From Mercenaria mercenaria (lineage: Eukaryota; Mollusca; Bivalvia; Venerida; Veneridae), in the NCBI RefSeq assembly GCF_021730395.1, contig NC_069362.1, forward strand, positions 38,644,501 to 38,708,500: DNA of 64,000 nucleotides, in the 5' to 3' direction. The notes beneath the pieces were generated by a model. It made no database searches and was not told the origin of the DNA. It was given only the letters and a program-made list of their open reading frames with translations. Positions 25,404 through 37,016 of the stretch are shown here, in pieces. Position 1 is the first letter of the stretch. Every line of letters begins with the position of its first letter. The position numbers were made by a program, and so were the translations under genes.

Positions 25404-26425
25404 TATCTAAGGTTCTGCAGTAAAAAGCTCACCAACAAGTTGTTGCAGGCCCCCAAAATTGTTTCAGTTCGCAAATGAATGGCTTTAGTCAAACTAAGTT
25501 CATAAACCAAAACAATACAATAAATTAATTGAAAATGGAGATAAACTAATATAACCCAATCATGGCGTTTTTCATACATTTATATAGACTTTTTCGGTTA
25601 AGGCGCTGAGGTGAGCAGTACTTCGGTCTAAAATATGCTTCCGTGGTGTATCGAAAAAAAGTCCCTAATAAACAGATCCTAATTTTTCCATTTTAGTGCA
25701 ATTGCGCGTAAACCAGGGGCCAAACCGGCACTATTTCTTTCGTGAAATGTATTTTAAAAATGAAAAAAGACACTTTTCATGCTTATATTCGCGTGTTTTC
25801 GAGTGGTTTACTCGAGAACATTCTGCGGACTGCTTTCTGATATGCGGCAATATGCGGGTACCTGACTTCAACTTCACTTCTTTTCGTTTTCTTGAAGCAA
25901 ATGTGTGGATATCTTGCGGAAAATAGGTCTACGACGGAGTGAAAATCTAGAAACTGTATCAAAATGGATCTTAAGTAGCTGAATGTATATGAAACAAAGA
26001 ACAATTTCTTTTATTGGTATTCACATAACACTGATTATCTCCCCTGGCTGTCATTTTGCGGGTCATTCCCGATATAAAATCGGCTACAGATTAGGTAAGA
26101 ATTTCTCATAATGCTGTGAAATTTTATTTACTGATAAAAGTCTTTCTTGTATTGCTGCTACATAATGTCCTTATACGCATACTATCTTTTGCTGAATTTG
26201 TAGATAACTACAGGTTTGTCAGTTGTTTCAAAGGAGATCAAAATAACAAAAATCGGGAGCTATATATGTAGATGCATACAAAAGGGCCATGACGGCCCTT
26301 AATCGCTCACCTGAGTACCTTTGCCATAAACAACCAGAGGTGATGAGTTCAAATGCAAAATGTGGCCTCCTCTAGTGTTCACAAGCTTTCCTTAAATCTG
26401 TTTTGACAACGCACGACCATGTTAT

Positions 26426-26821
26426 CAATCTGACTAAAGTACATATCCTATTACGCTACGCATAGGATCTGACAACGAGCTATTGATAGCCTCGTTCTGA
26501 CGACCCTTCCACTAGCCGATCAAAAGCTAACTTACAACATTCTGCAAGCTTTAAAAAAAGCCTTGGTTTTTGATAGTTACAATTTTTATGTCAGATAGCC
26601 AGTTAGCTCAGTCTGTAGGACATTTGCTCTGTAAGCGAGAGGTCCCGGGTTCGAGCCCTGGATTGAGGGCAAATTTTTCTTACTCTTTGACATTCGAACA
26701 AGTTGTCTGATTGGTTCAAATAAAAAAAAGCAATATTGTAAATCCAAAATATACAGAAGACGAATGTGAATAGGTCGTTCTCAGATCTTCGTTTAGAAGA
26801 TCAAGTACTTTAGTCAGATTG
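26426..26821. mobile_element. Mutator-like MITE with 10-bp target duplication
   Basis: Perfect 17-bp inverted ends CAATCTGACTAAAGTAC bound 396 bp and are flanked by ACCATGTTAT on both sides (26416-26425 and 26822-26831). A 9-10 bp duplication is typical of Mutator-like elements. The body carries a short hairpin ('tatcctattacgctacgcatagga') and a tRNA-like segment at 26598-26670. Confidence 0.75.
26598..26670 (+). tRNA. tRNA-Thr(TGT)-like sequence inside a MITE, probably not a functional tRNA
   Basis: It has an A box (tagctcagtctgtagga) and a perfect B box (ggttcgagccc). The T stem pairs (CCGGG with CCTGG), and the anticodon stem pairs weakly around the loop TCTGTAA, giving anticodon TGT (Thr). 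The D stem is broken (GCTC faces ACAT) and the acceptor stem pairs at only three or four positions. It therefore looks like a captured or decayed tRNA, or the head of a tRNA-derived SINE, able at most to act as an internal Pol III promoter. Confidence 0.55.
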
Positions 26822-27763
26822 ACCATGTTATTAACATGGCATCAATTAGGTCAAACGGTCAAATATAAGTATGTATTGAAATATATTCCCAATTTCAAAT
26901 GTCAAAGCTGATGCTAAAATATTCAGAAATTAGGTCAGTATTAAGTCACATTTAAAGTCAATGAAAGTCAGCGCAAAACTGTTTATGTTGTCCAAGTTTC
27001 ATGGCTGTACCTTAAGAAAGTAGTCAGTAGGCCAAGGTCACAGTCAAGTAACCCCTGATTACTCAACGTCATCAGGTAAGTATAATTAAACAGTCTAGGA
27101 AATATGATCGGTGTAAAATATCTAAGCTCTGTGTCAACCTCTCTATTAGTTTGAGAGTCCTAGGCTCAAGCATGGCCGAGTTATAAGGGCTTTTTTATCT
27201 ATATAAAACAAGTGACCCCCAGGGCGGGGCCTCTTTTCACCCAAGAGGCATAATTTGAACAAGCTTGTTAGAGAACCACTAGGCAATGCTACATACCAAA
27301 ATTTAAAAGGCCTTGGCCTTGAATTTTCAGACGAGAGATTTTTAAAGCTTTTTTTCCTAAATAAAAGTCAATGTAAAACTTGGGACCCCTTGGTGGGGCC
27401 TCCTTTCAAATCGGGGGCATATTTTGAATAATCTTTGAGAAAGACCACTAGGCAATGCTACATACTAAATATCAAAGGCCTAGGTGTTGTGGTTTCTGAC
27501 ACGAAGATTTCTAAAGTTTTTTCCTATAGAAGTCTATTTTAAACTTTCCCCCCAGGGTAATAATTTGAACAATCTTTGTACAGGACCATTAGATAATGGC
27601 ACATGCCAAATATCGAGGCTCTACGGATCATTCCTGTGAAGTTTGGTGTACATCTGCCCAATGGTTTTGAAAATTCTTTTTAGAAATTGACGGACGCACG
27701 ACGGACGACTGACACCGAGCAGTCACAAAAGCTTACCATGAGTCTTTGGCTCAAGTGAGCTAA

Positions 27764-28514
27764 TAAACATGAACAAACAACTGCACAAACTGTGTGATAG
27801 ATTTCTGGATTTTTTTAATCACATGTATATACACTGTATGTACATTTCTGAGAGATTATATACAACTTCAACAAGAATTTGTAACAGAGTTACCAACGTT
27901 CACCGCCTAGGTAGATTTTTCACAAAACATGTATATTACATGAAAATAAAACATATTCAAAGAAATACGGCAACATAACAATGTACATAATTCATAACTA
28001 TCTAACATATCATTCATGAAGACATTATGAAAATGTCAGGAAATCTATAACTGGAGAATGCTTTTAAATGCTTATAGAGCTATCTGTATTTTTAAGATTT
28101 AATGTGATACTATTTTTAAACTGGTAAGAAAAAAATAAATAAAAATGTAATGAAATATTTTATCATATTAAGCAAGTACACACTAGAAAAGGTTATTTCT
28201 AATGCCTTGATACAGTGCTGCAACTACATATAATCAACCTATGTGTTGTAACCATAGTACCTATACACACTATTAACTTATAACTTGTGCCTGGTTTATT
28301 TCTACAGGTCTACAGTTGTTTACTGCTTTTTATATCTATCAATACCAATCATCTTACTTAAAACATAATTTAATACTTAGAATAGTGGGAAAATTGATAT
28401 AAAACACATGTATTATAGAATTATTGCATTTTGGTGAGGTCGGTATGTGGATTTATCGACCTGATAAAAGCGATATCGACCTAGGGTCCATATTTATAAG
28501 TATAAAAATCAATT
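27764..28514. other. AT-rich non-coding stretch
   Basis: Nothing conserved was recognised beyond short chance frames. Confidence 0.35.
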
Positions 28515-28675
28515 AAGAAATGAAATGATTTTTTCGGTGTTCATGCGAAATAAACGACAGAATAGGATCGGCAAATTAAACATGAATCGTGATTCATCGT
28601 CGTTCATGTTTAATTTGCCGATCCTATTCTATCGTTCATTTCGCATGAACACCGAAAAAATCATTTCATTTCTTA
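28515..28675. repeat. Near-perfect 161-bp palindrome
   Basis: TAAGAAATGAAATGATTTTT through 'atgcgaaa' and 'gatcggcaaattaaacatgaa' is repeated in inverse with only a few mismatches around a loop of about 13 bp. It is probably the core of a MITE. Confidence 0.8.
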
Positions 28676-29384
28676 TATTTACATTATAATTTCTTTCCAT
28701 TTGTAAACAAGATAATATTATAAATTGCACACATTCTGTGGCATTTAACATTAAAATCAGCTTCCCATCCATTCTGTTCAAAACACGGAATAACGGCAAC
28801 GTCATCTAAGGAACGTTCTCCGTGACTATACGCGGACGTCGTCAAAACAGCGGTCGGTTATCACTAAGCAGCGATGACGCAAATTTCGCGCCTTTCCTTT
28901 TGCTGTTCATACGAAATGAACGTCAAAATGTTCAATGAAAACGAATAGGGCGAATGTAATTATTATTAGTTACACTGCTTGTTGGTGACAGGATACGGGA
29001 TATACGCTGTCGAGGAAATCCATATCAGGCGAGAGCGAAGCGATTTTATCTTGCCGACTACCCTTTACTTACACGCTATTATCTAATATTTTGTAAATTA
29101 ACAAAGCGGCAGCCATTTTTTAAAATCAAAATTCATATCTGAAATGTGCTAGCAGAATTGTGAATATATCTTGTCTCCACGTGACGTCTATTGACCAATA
29201 GAAATGCAAGAAACTTGTAGGCGACAAGATAAATGCAAATATCTGCAGTCTTTAGTCATTTTTCGTAGTAAATTGTGTACGACGTCGCATTGTTTTGTGA
29301 CTACATCTAGACAATTGGAAAGGACTATCAATATAGATTTCATAATAACGTTCTTTATCATATAAAAAAGGAATAAGAACGTTA

Positions 29385-30100
29385 ACTCAGGTGCCCCTGA
29401 CCTTGACCTCAGCACATGACACAATGTTTTGCAATGGTGAATATTTGTGCCAAGTTATTTGAATATACACCATGCATAACAAAGTTACAAACCAGACAAA
29501 GGTGAACTTGACCTTGGAGCTAGGGACCTGAGTCTTGCATATGACAAATTAACTTATTATAGGGAATATTTGTGCCAAGTAATTTTAAAATCCCTTGATA
29601 AACGGCAGAGTTATTGACCGGACAAGAAACAGACCATGTTAACCTTTAACCTCTAAGTGTGACCTTGACCTCATAACTAGGGGTTTGGGTCTTGTGCAGA
29701 ACACGTCCTCCCATTATGGGGAGAATTTGTGCAAAATAATTTGAAAATCCATTGATGAATGGCAACACGAAACAGATCCTGTTAACATTTGTCCTCTGTG
29801 ACCTTGACCTTAGAGCTAGGGATCTGGATCTTGCGCATGACACGTCTGCCAAGTAATTTCAAAATCCCTTGATGAATGGCAGAGTTATGGACCGGACATG
29901 AAATATACCCTGTTTTCCTTTGACCTCTTTAGTGTGACCTTAATGCTAGAGGTCTGAGTCTCGCGCATGTCTCATCGTCTTATTTCGGGGAACAAGAATG
30001 CGAAGTTATATTAAAATCCCTTTATGGATAGCTGAGTTATGGGCCGGACACGAAGTGTGACGGACGGACGGAAGGACGGAGCCTATTTGTATATCCCCCT
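29385..30100. repeat. 'gaccttgacctt' interspersed repeat, five units
   Basis: Units of about 120-130 bp share 'gggacctgNgtcttgcgcatgaca' and 'aaaatcccttgatgaatggcagagttat', ending at 'gtgacggacggacggaagg'. It is the same broad family as 6720-7000. Confidence 0.6.
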
Positions 30101-30475
30101 TTTTTCTTCGAAAAATGCGGGGAAAATTAGCATGGATTTACGCAAGCATTTATCTAATAAGGCCGGTCATAAAAACGTAACCTAGAGGTCGACACTAATT
30201 CATACACTTTTATCACAATGTCTTACGGTCTTTTACACCACTTCACTTCCTTTATGCCAAACATACCTCTACAATCACCGGTGTATATCAACAGACTGAA
30301 AAGAAAAAACAAAGAAAATCATTAAAAAGATGTTTTTGTTTGAATGCAATCCAGTTGCTATGCTTGACTTGGATTTCGAAATATACAGATGTTTTTCTAT
30401 TGACAAAACGGTGAATCGTCATTGATAATTTAGCAGATCGTATGAAATTACAATACCAATGGCGTAAAGGATATT

Positions 30476-30712
30476 TGAGCCGTGCCATGAGAAAATCAAC
30501 ATAGTGGCTTAGCGACCAGCATGGATCCAGGCCAGCCTGCGCATCCGCGCAGTCTTGTCAGGATCCATGCTGTTCGCTTTCAAAGTCTATTGCAATTAGA
30601 GAAACTGTTAGCGAACAGCATGGATCCTGACCAGACTGCGCGGATGCGCAGGCTGGTCTGGATCCATGCTGGTCGCAAACCTACTATGTTGGTTTTCACA
30701 TGGCACGGCTCA
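30476..30712. mobile_element. Palindromic MITE copy 4 (best preserved)
   Basis: TGAGCCGTGCCATGAGAAAA to 'acatggcacggctca'. The two arms match almost throughout, meeting near 'ctattgcaattag'. Confidence 0.8.
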
Positions 30713-30994
30713 TTTTATTATAGGGATAACTCGATGTTCTGATTTTGTTGACAATGACTGCAAATATCATGATAATGAAAAATGTTGATACCAGTGAAAA
30801 TGATCTTATTTTTTATTTATCGCATGTTTGACGTCCAGGAATGAAATAAACCAATACATGATAATACTCTAAGGTAATAACGCTTTGACGTTGACGTCGT
30901 TTCAAGTGTAGGAAGCCTTGGTCTAATTGACTTGGGCTATGAAAGGTAAAGAAAGACGAAGTTCTGATATATCTAACAGGAAAAGCTTACATGT

Positions 30995-31153
30995 GATTAA
31001 AAGAATATTACACTTGCGTCTTTCCAATCTGAAAATGTTTACTGAACCCGATGAAAAAATTGATTACATGCTTGGCAGAGACTCGACACTTTATTATATC
31101 ATTCAACTTGTATAATAAATTCAGTATGGAAAGACACTCATTTAATATCCTCT
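30995..31153. repeat. Hairpin repeat copy a
   Basis: An imperfect palindrome: 'gaatattacacttgcgtctttcc' and the inverse 'ggaaagacactcatttaatatcc'. The same family occurs at 36055-36215. Confidence 0.5.
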
Positions 31154-31374
31154 ATACATAATCCTTCAAGATACAAAAGTGGTAAAATGATTTTATCGTA
31201 AACGTGCAGTCACCATAATCAAACTATTGCGTTTCATCTGTACAAATGATATTGTATCTAAAATTCACGCCTGTGTGCACTTAAAACGTTTACATTAACT
31301 TCCTGATTCAAAACAGGTAATTTAGATTAGAAAATGATGATGAAAAAAATTAAGGCCCTATTATGCCAGACACG

Positions 31375-31552
31375 ACTGATTCTGCCTTTACAACCAGCGT
31401 AAATTATACAGTCCGATCATGATCAACACTGTTCGCCATTCCAATCAGTATCGTTTTGGTAAACACCCCTTTTAACAGTTAATGGCACTGTCCAAATTGA
31501 AAGATGGACAAGTTCATTATAGAAATTTAGCAGGGTAAGTATTTAACCTTTA
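31375..31552 (+). repeat. Bivalve short interspersed repeat, copy a
   Basis: Shares 'gttctgcctttgcgaccag'-type, 'ccgatcatgatcaacactgttcgc' and 'atttagcagggtaagtattta' phrases with the next copy. Confidence 0.6.
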
Positions 31553-31556
31553 GTCT

Positions 31557-31756
31557 GCTGTCGTCAAGTGGTTCTGCCTTTGCGACCAGTGCAGACCAAG
31601 ATCAGCCTGCACATCCGTGCTGTCTGATCATGGTCTACCCTGTTCGCTATTCAGTCAGTAAATTTTCAGTGAACACCCCTTTGAATGATACGCGGTACTG
31701 CACAGACTGAATGATGGAACAGTCTATTATGGAAATTTAGCAGGGTAAGTATTTAA
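31557..31756 (+). repeat. Bivalve short interspersed repeat, copy b
   Basis: A fuller copy ending 'tttagcagggtaagtattta' only about ten bases from the end of gene B exon 3. On the gene's strand it forms the very start of the following intron. Confidence 0.65.
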
Positions 31757-31765
31757 ATGGATTAC

Positions 31766-31838
31766 CGCTTCGTCCGTGTATTTCCAAGGCTTGTATCGTA
31801 TTGAAGATGATATGGAGGTCCCGTCTCTAAACCATTTT
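31766..31838 (-). CDS. Gene B exon 3: cytoplasmic tail
   Basis: A very strong acceptor (gttttcctttcttctgcag) precedes a 73-nt open segment whose first base completes a Lys codon from exon 2, followed by 24 codons: KWFRDGTSISSSIRYKPWKY and then TDEA. It ends at GCG|GTAATC in phase 0. Entry phase, exit phase and the Y-x-P-W-[KR]-[FY] core match gene A exon 3. The donor is weaker than usual. If it is skipped, translation runs into the adjacent repeat and stops after 12 more codons, giving a tail ending NTYPAKFP. Intron 2 before it is 2278 bp. The final exon, if any, lies below 31766 and was not found. Confidence 0.68.
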
Positions 31839-34116
31839 CTGCAGAAGAAAGGAAAACTCAGTAGTGATTTTAAAGCTAATATTGCATTTTAAAGCATTAT
31901 ACGATAACGGTTCAAATCAGTTACATGGTTTCAAGGCTTACACGAAATCAAACTGGAGCTCCTTAATGCAATTTGGGAGAATGTAACTAAAGTGCATTAG
32001 AAACATGTACTTTCCATCTAAATGATGTTTGAAATTTTGATCATATTTGATATGCAGCATTTTATAACCCTTTATTCAGAGTAATGTTATGATAAAGTAG
32101 CATTTGAATGAACTTTTTTTCAATTTTATTTGAAAAAGGTCCACTTGATTGCACGTAGCGACCACCAAAACTAAAGATAGAAAACACATTAAACAAGTTC
32201 TCCACATGAACTTGTGGATGAGTCGACATTAAATGTTGTAAGCAATGATGCTATACACCTACTGCGATATAATTCTGACCTTAGGGTGTTTAAAGATTTT
32301 TCGGCGACGCCGTCTAAATTCGTTTTCGTTACCTATGCCACGTGACTTGAGTTTGCAAATCAAACTACTTGATAACGCATTATAGATAATTTATCAAAAT
32401 GGAAGATTTATGCAACACTCTGCCTGGTTGGACGAAAGTGTCAATTTCTTTCACTCTGTTGATTGTGCTACGCTGAGTGAAATGTAGACAAAGCGTTTAT
32501 GCTAAACGACGCTGTTCACAGTTTTAAAGCTAACTTTGGCTCAGTATATTTAGCAAGAATATTGATATATCTCAAAATGATAAGTAAGTTTAATAAATAT
32601 GATAAAAACCTGTTCAAATACCAACATATATCAAATTAAAGAAAGAACTAAATACGGTCTGCGTATCACATGAATAAGGGTGTGATAAGAGTCTTTTATG
32701 TAGATAAGTGCTTTTTAAAAGATTTTCCTTGTTACAGTTGTCGTCTGTATATGAAAAGGTTTCTTGCTGTTGTGACTTATTCAGATTGCATATTAAAATG
32801 AGTACTTGTTTGCTTTGATATATTTGTTATAAATTATTTAACTGATTTATTATATATGAATATTTTTCTTTAGTATGGTATGCAAATATTGAACTCAGTT
32901 GAAATCTGTTTTATTATATATATGCTATATAATGACTGAATCTCATTACCCTGAAATGAAGGTACGCTGCATACAGTTTATCTATGTGATATGACTACGG
33001 TCAAACTTTGCTTATGAAACAGAAACATTGAAATAATTACAATTGAATGTTTTGCTTGACCTTCACTTTTTTATAGGTGTGACGTCATTGTCTAAAGATT
33101 CATGAATAGCGAATATGCATTTGTTAAAGCGAGATCAGTTGGCCTATTTTAGAAATAAATAAAAATAATAAATAAAAAAATCCTTTGATTTTTTCTCATG
33201 TATTCTAATCAAACTTGATTTGTAGCATCTTTATTAGGCCCGCAGCCAACTTTGTTCAGCTGGGACATTTAACCCCTTTTAGGGGCTGCTAGAGCTAAAA
33301 CTAGAAATGCCTTTATACAGCGTCTCATGAACAGCTTGGTGGATCTTTGTCATACTTGGTCTGGAGCATCATTATAAGGTCCTCTTCCAAATTTATTTAT
33401 ATAGGAACTTGGGCCCTATTAGGGACCACTATAGCTAAAAGTAGATATGCCTTTCTTCACATTAACCACTAAAATGTAATGGATTTTTATCAAACTCGAT
33501 GTGTAACAATATCGTAAGGTCTCTTGCTATTTAGTTACAAATGGGGATAGGGACCAATTTAGCTAAAAATATAAACACGTTTAATGACCTCTTCTCATGA
33601 ACCGCTTCATGAATCTTCATCAAACTACTGCTGTAATCATTCGTGTAAGGATAAACGAAACAAAATTGCAACCCTACGAAACTTTTGCGAAAAATTAAAA
33701 GAGAACCATTTAAATTGTTAAAGTGCGGTGTTTAGTTTTGCAATTTGAAAAATGTTAGATGAAAGATGAATGTTAGATGAAAAATTCATAAACTTCTTTC
33801 CTTATTACAATTCGCCGACCATCATTTTTAAAGATATTTCTTGTTTAGCCTATATGCTGTCAAGCAGTAACACTTGTACAAAGCTGAGGTAAGTCCATGC
33901 TAGCATGCTACAGACCCGGTTGGATGCAATTCAGAAAAGGTGTTTATTATGCATGAAAAGATACAGATGACTGACGCCGGACCAACCATTTTAGTAATAG
34001 CTCTGAACCTTTGAACTAAAAACTAAAATTATGTTTTTCACTTATTTAAGTAAGTTTCAATGACCATCATTTAAGAAAACGAAAAAAAAAAAAAAAAAGA
34101 CAGAGAATATACTTAC
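31839..34116 (-). other. Gene B intron 2
   Basis: This 2278-bp intron lies between the GTAAGT donor of exon 2 and the CTGCAG acceptor of exon 3. It is AT-rich. From about 33230 to 33650 it carries a diverged tandem repeat in which the phrase 'tttaggggctgctagagctaaaa' recurs in altered form. The remainder shows only short chance open frames. Confidence 0.55.
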
Positions 34117-35125
34117 TTCTTCCTTAACCAAAGTAAGCCTGCAATTATCGCTATTATCAAGACTGTAACAAATATTCCAATTGCAGCTTTGCCTCCAGAA
34201 GAAAGACCCGATTTTTTATCCTTTGAAGCGTTGCTTTCTGGTTTCTTAGTCGTTGATGTTGACGGCACCGTTACACTTGAACTTGGTGTTACATTTGATG
34301 TACTAGTAGGTTTAATCGAAGCAGAGCTTGTTGTACTTGCTGTAGTAGGTGCAATCGATACAGTACTTGTTGACGGCGGTAAAGAAGTAATCGAAGAGGA
34401 GGATACTGTCTCTGACTTTTTTGACGTGGAAACTGTGGTTGATGAAACAACTACACTACTTGTAGAAGGTATTTGTGACGAGAATGAAGAAGTATGTAAA
34501 GTTGATGTCGGTGATATTGAGACAGAAGAAGACGTTTGTAAAGAATTAGTAGAAGAAACTGCTACAGTCGTTGTTACGCTTGCTGACGTTTTTGAAGAGT
34601 TGATAGAAGAGCTAGTCAAACTTGCTGTTGCAACTGAACTGCTTGAAACAACTAAACTAGATGTTGGTGTACTTTCGGACGACTGAACTACTCCAGAGGA
34701 ACTTGATACCAAAAGTGAAGAAGTAAATGAAGTCGACGTCGTTGAAACTATAACTATAGTAGGTGAAATATTTGCTGTATTAGATGCTTCCGGACTAGCT
34801 GTAGAAGATGTATTCAAACTAGCTACGGTTGATGTATTCGAATTTTCTGTATTTCCCGTAGACTGGTGTTTCGTAGCTACAGTTGTAGATGAAACTGAAG
34901 GAGTAGGACTTAGAGAAATCGTTGCTGTGGTGGAAACTGTTGGCGTTTCTGATGACGATAATGGTGCATTTGACGTTGACGTTGCTGATAACGGTGACGT
35001 CATTGATAACGTTGATGTTGTTAATAACGTTGAGGTTGCTGATAACGTTGACGTTGTTGATAACGTTGACGTTGTTGATAACGTTGACGTTGTACCTGTG
35101 TCATTAGCCCCAGATGCAAACTGCA
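34117..35125 (-). CDS. Gene B exon 2: Ser/Thr-rich mucin-like stalk and transmembrane anchor
   Basis: This 1009-nt open exon encodes about 310 stalk residues dominated by Ser and Thr, with no cysteine, beginning with hexapeptide repeats of the type TSTLST built from 18-nt DNA repeats (about 34980-35095). It ends with KKSGLSSGGKAAIGIFV and a single hydrophobic helix (about residues 327-347) closing with WLRK. This is a type I single-pass mucin-like protein, much shorter than gene A but with the same GGKAAIGI entry into the membrane. An in-frame TAA follows two codons later, but it overlaps a strong donor (AA|GTAAGT). Splicing there gives phase 2 at the same point after the helix as in gene A and joins in frame to exon 3, so the stop is probably intronic. 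Confidence 0.88.
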
Positions 35126-35332
35126 CTATAATAGACAATTATAATCTACAATTATTGGCCTATTAACACTTAAAACAAAAATCCAAAATATTTAATACAT
35201 CTGCATTCCACAACGTGTCATATGTTTTATGTTGCAAACCGAAGTTCGAATTCCTATGCCCATATAAAGCATTTAGCAACATGCTACTTAACCGAATAAA
35301 CAGTATTAAGTGAACAGATGTGCTAGTTAACC

Positions 35333-35545
35333 CTTACCCTGCTAAGTTTCTACATGTATAATGAACTTGTCCATCTTTCAGTTTGGACAGTATCATTAAC
35401 TGTTACAAGGGGTGCTTACCAAAAAGATATTGACTGAATGGCGAACTGTGAATTTCAACAATGCAGATCATGTTCAGACTGCACGGATGTGCAGGCTAAT
35501 CAGGATCTACACTGGACGAAAAGGCAGAATCAAGGTGTTCAGCAT
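35333..35545 (-). repeat. Bivalve short interspersed repeat, copy c
   Basis: An inverted copy of the 31375/31557 family in gene B intron 1, recognised by 'taccctgctaagtttcta' and 'gcacggatgtgcaggctaatcagga'. Confidence 0.6.
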
Positions 35546-36054
35546 GATGATAGCACCATAACGTATGGCGGGAGGGTCACCTAACTGGTCAAAAATGTTT
35601 AAATATAATTATTCATGTTCAGTCAGAAATGGTCTTTTTTAATCTCTAGCAGATATCAATAGCATCATTGCCTTCGTACAAAGACCTTAAGCATTGTAAT
35701 TTCCAATACAGTCAAAACTGTTTAACTGAGATGTCTTCAAATTAAATTCAAATATTTTCTTCTAAGAACTATAAAGGTTACCTGAGAGAAAAATTAGAAA
35801 CGAAAATTTTAAAAATCTTAAGGTTTATTACATAAGACCAAATAAGACCAGGCTGGGGTTTCTTTTCTTTTCTTTTTTTTTTTTTAGATAAGGCCTATCC
35901 TCTCTACAGTAAAGAAAAGTTATGATGGCAATAAACTTTTATGGCAGATATCATAAAAGGCTTCCCCAAGTCTTAAAGTAATTTTAAATCGGAAATGAGG
36001 TATCTAAAATGAAGTCTTTTTGCACTTGATATTTCAAAAGGAAAACTAACATGT

Positions 36055-36215
36055 GATAAAAAGAATATTACATTTGTGACTTTCCACATTGAATTTATTA
36101 AACTCGTTGAATAAAATTGATAAAATGCTCCGTAGAGCCTCGCATTTTATTATTTTATTCAACTCGTTTAATAAATTCAATATGAAAAGACACTCATGTA
36201 ATATCCTATATTTAT
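36055..36215. repeat. Hairpin repeat copy b
   Basis: 'gaatattacatttgtgactttcc' pairs with 'gaaaagacactcatgtaatatcc'. The inner arms 'tttattaaactcgttgaataaaat' also pair. Confidence 0.6.
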
Positions 36216-36989
36216 AGTACGTGACGGATCCCTGTGATGCGGACAGGGACGTCACGTTCCGACAACTCGTTCATAATTATAAAAATGTTCATAAACCAAC
36301 CAAGCTAATAAAATTGCTCTATGTGCTTAAAAATCATGGTTGATAACCAAATTGAATAACCTTTTATGTCACAATCTTACGTTACTTTAACATTTGGTGT
36401 CACTACTTAAGACAGCCACATAGTAGCCCTGAGCTAGAAAAAAAAATAACTGGACATATCAAGACAAAAAATCTGTACCCCCGGGTAGCTAAAATGTTAT
36501 TTTTAGTAATTTATGTATGTCCAATAGTCACTTTGAATCATCAATAGTCCTTTTAAATCATAACACACATTATACACAAGTCTGTGTTTAAAACGAAATA
36601 GCTTTTTACATTTAACGACTACAACAAGGTATTAAAGTTTACCTGTAAACAATAAAATCACGAAACAATTCATACAACGTATTATAAATGAATTGCACAT
36701 CATGTTCATATGTTATTCCCACGTTATATTTTCATGTGAAACGTGTAAATGGTTGTTTGCGTGTTTGAAAATGATATTTATAAATATAGACATGACTTTA
36801 AAGTTATTTCACAACAAATTATTCAACCATGTAGACATAAACCCAGCATGTGTTTAACAGAGTTTTATTCGTTTATTTCAGGCTCGTAACATGTTACGAA
36901 TTTCTCAACTAGATTTCGCCTACGTGTACTCTAAAACATAGTTAAAAGTTTACTGAATATCCTCCTGCTATCAGTTTACTATAAAACCT

Positions 36990-37016
36990 CCCCCCCCCCC
37001 CCCCCCCCCCCCCCCC
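36990..37016. repeat. Poly(C) run
   Basis: A run of 27 C within gene B intron 1. Confidence 0.9.

Larger units (their letters stand above)
26275..27763 (+). mobile_element. Helentron-like element carrying a nested MITE
   Basis: The start 'acaaaagggccatgacggccct', then 'aatcgctcacctgag', matches the left end at 970. After the nested insertion the core resumes with 'gaccccNagggcggggcc' units, and the end is 'gcttaccatgagtctttggctcaagtgagc' followed by TAATAA. Confidence 0.5.

Noticed and set aside
26598-26670. A genuine tRNA-Thr gene
   Set aside because: The D stem and acceptor stem do not pair properly and the sequence lies inside a MITE.
32399-32478. Short plus-strand frame MEDLCNTLPGWTKVS considered as an exon
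   Set aside because: It stops after 25 codons, no suitable splice sites flank it, and it lies within gene B intron 2 on the opposite strand.
34189-34686. Long open frames on the plus strand opposite the mucin-like exons (also 51183-52278, 52803-53123, 53589-54056)
   Set aside because: They are antisense to Ser/Thr-rich codons, whose complements rarely make stops. They give Val/Asp- or Leu-rich text with no domain, while the minus strand has signal peptide, helix and splice structure.
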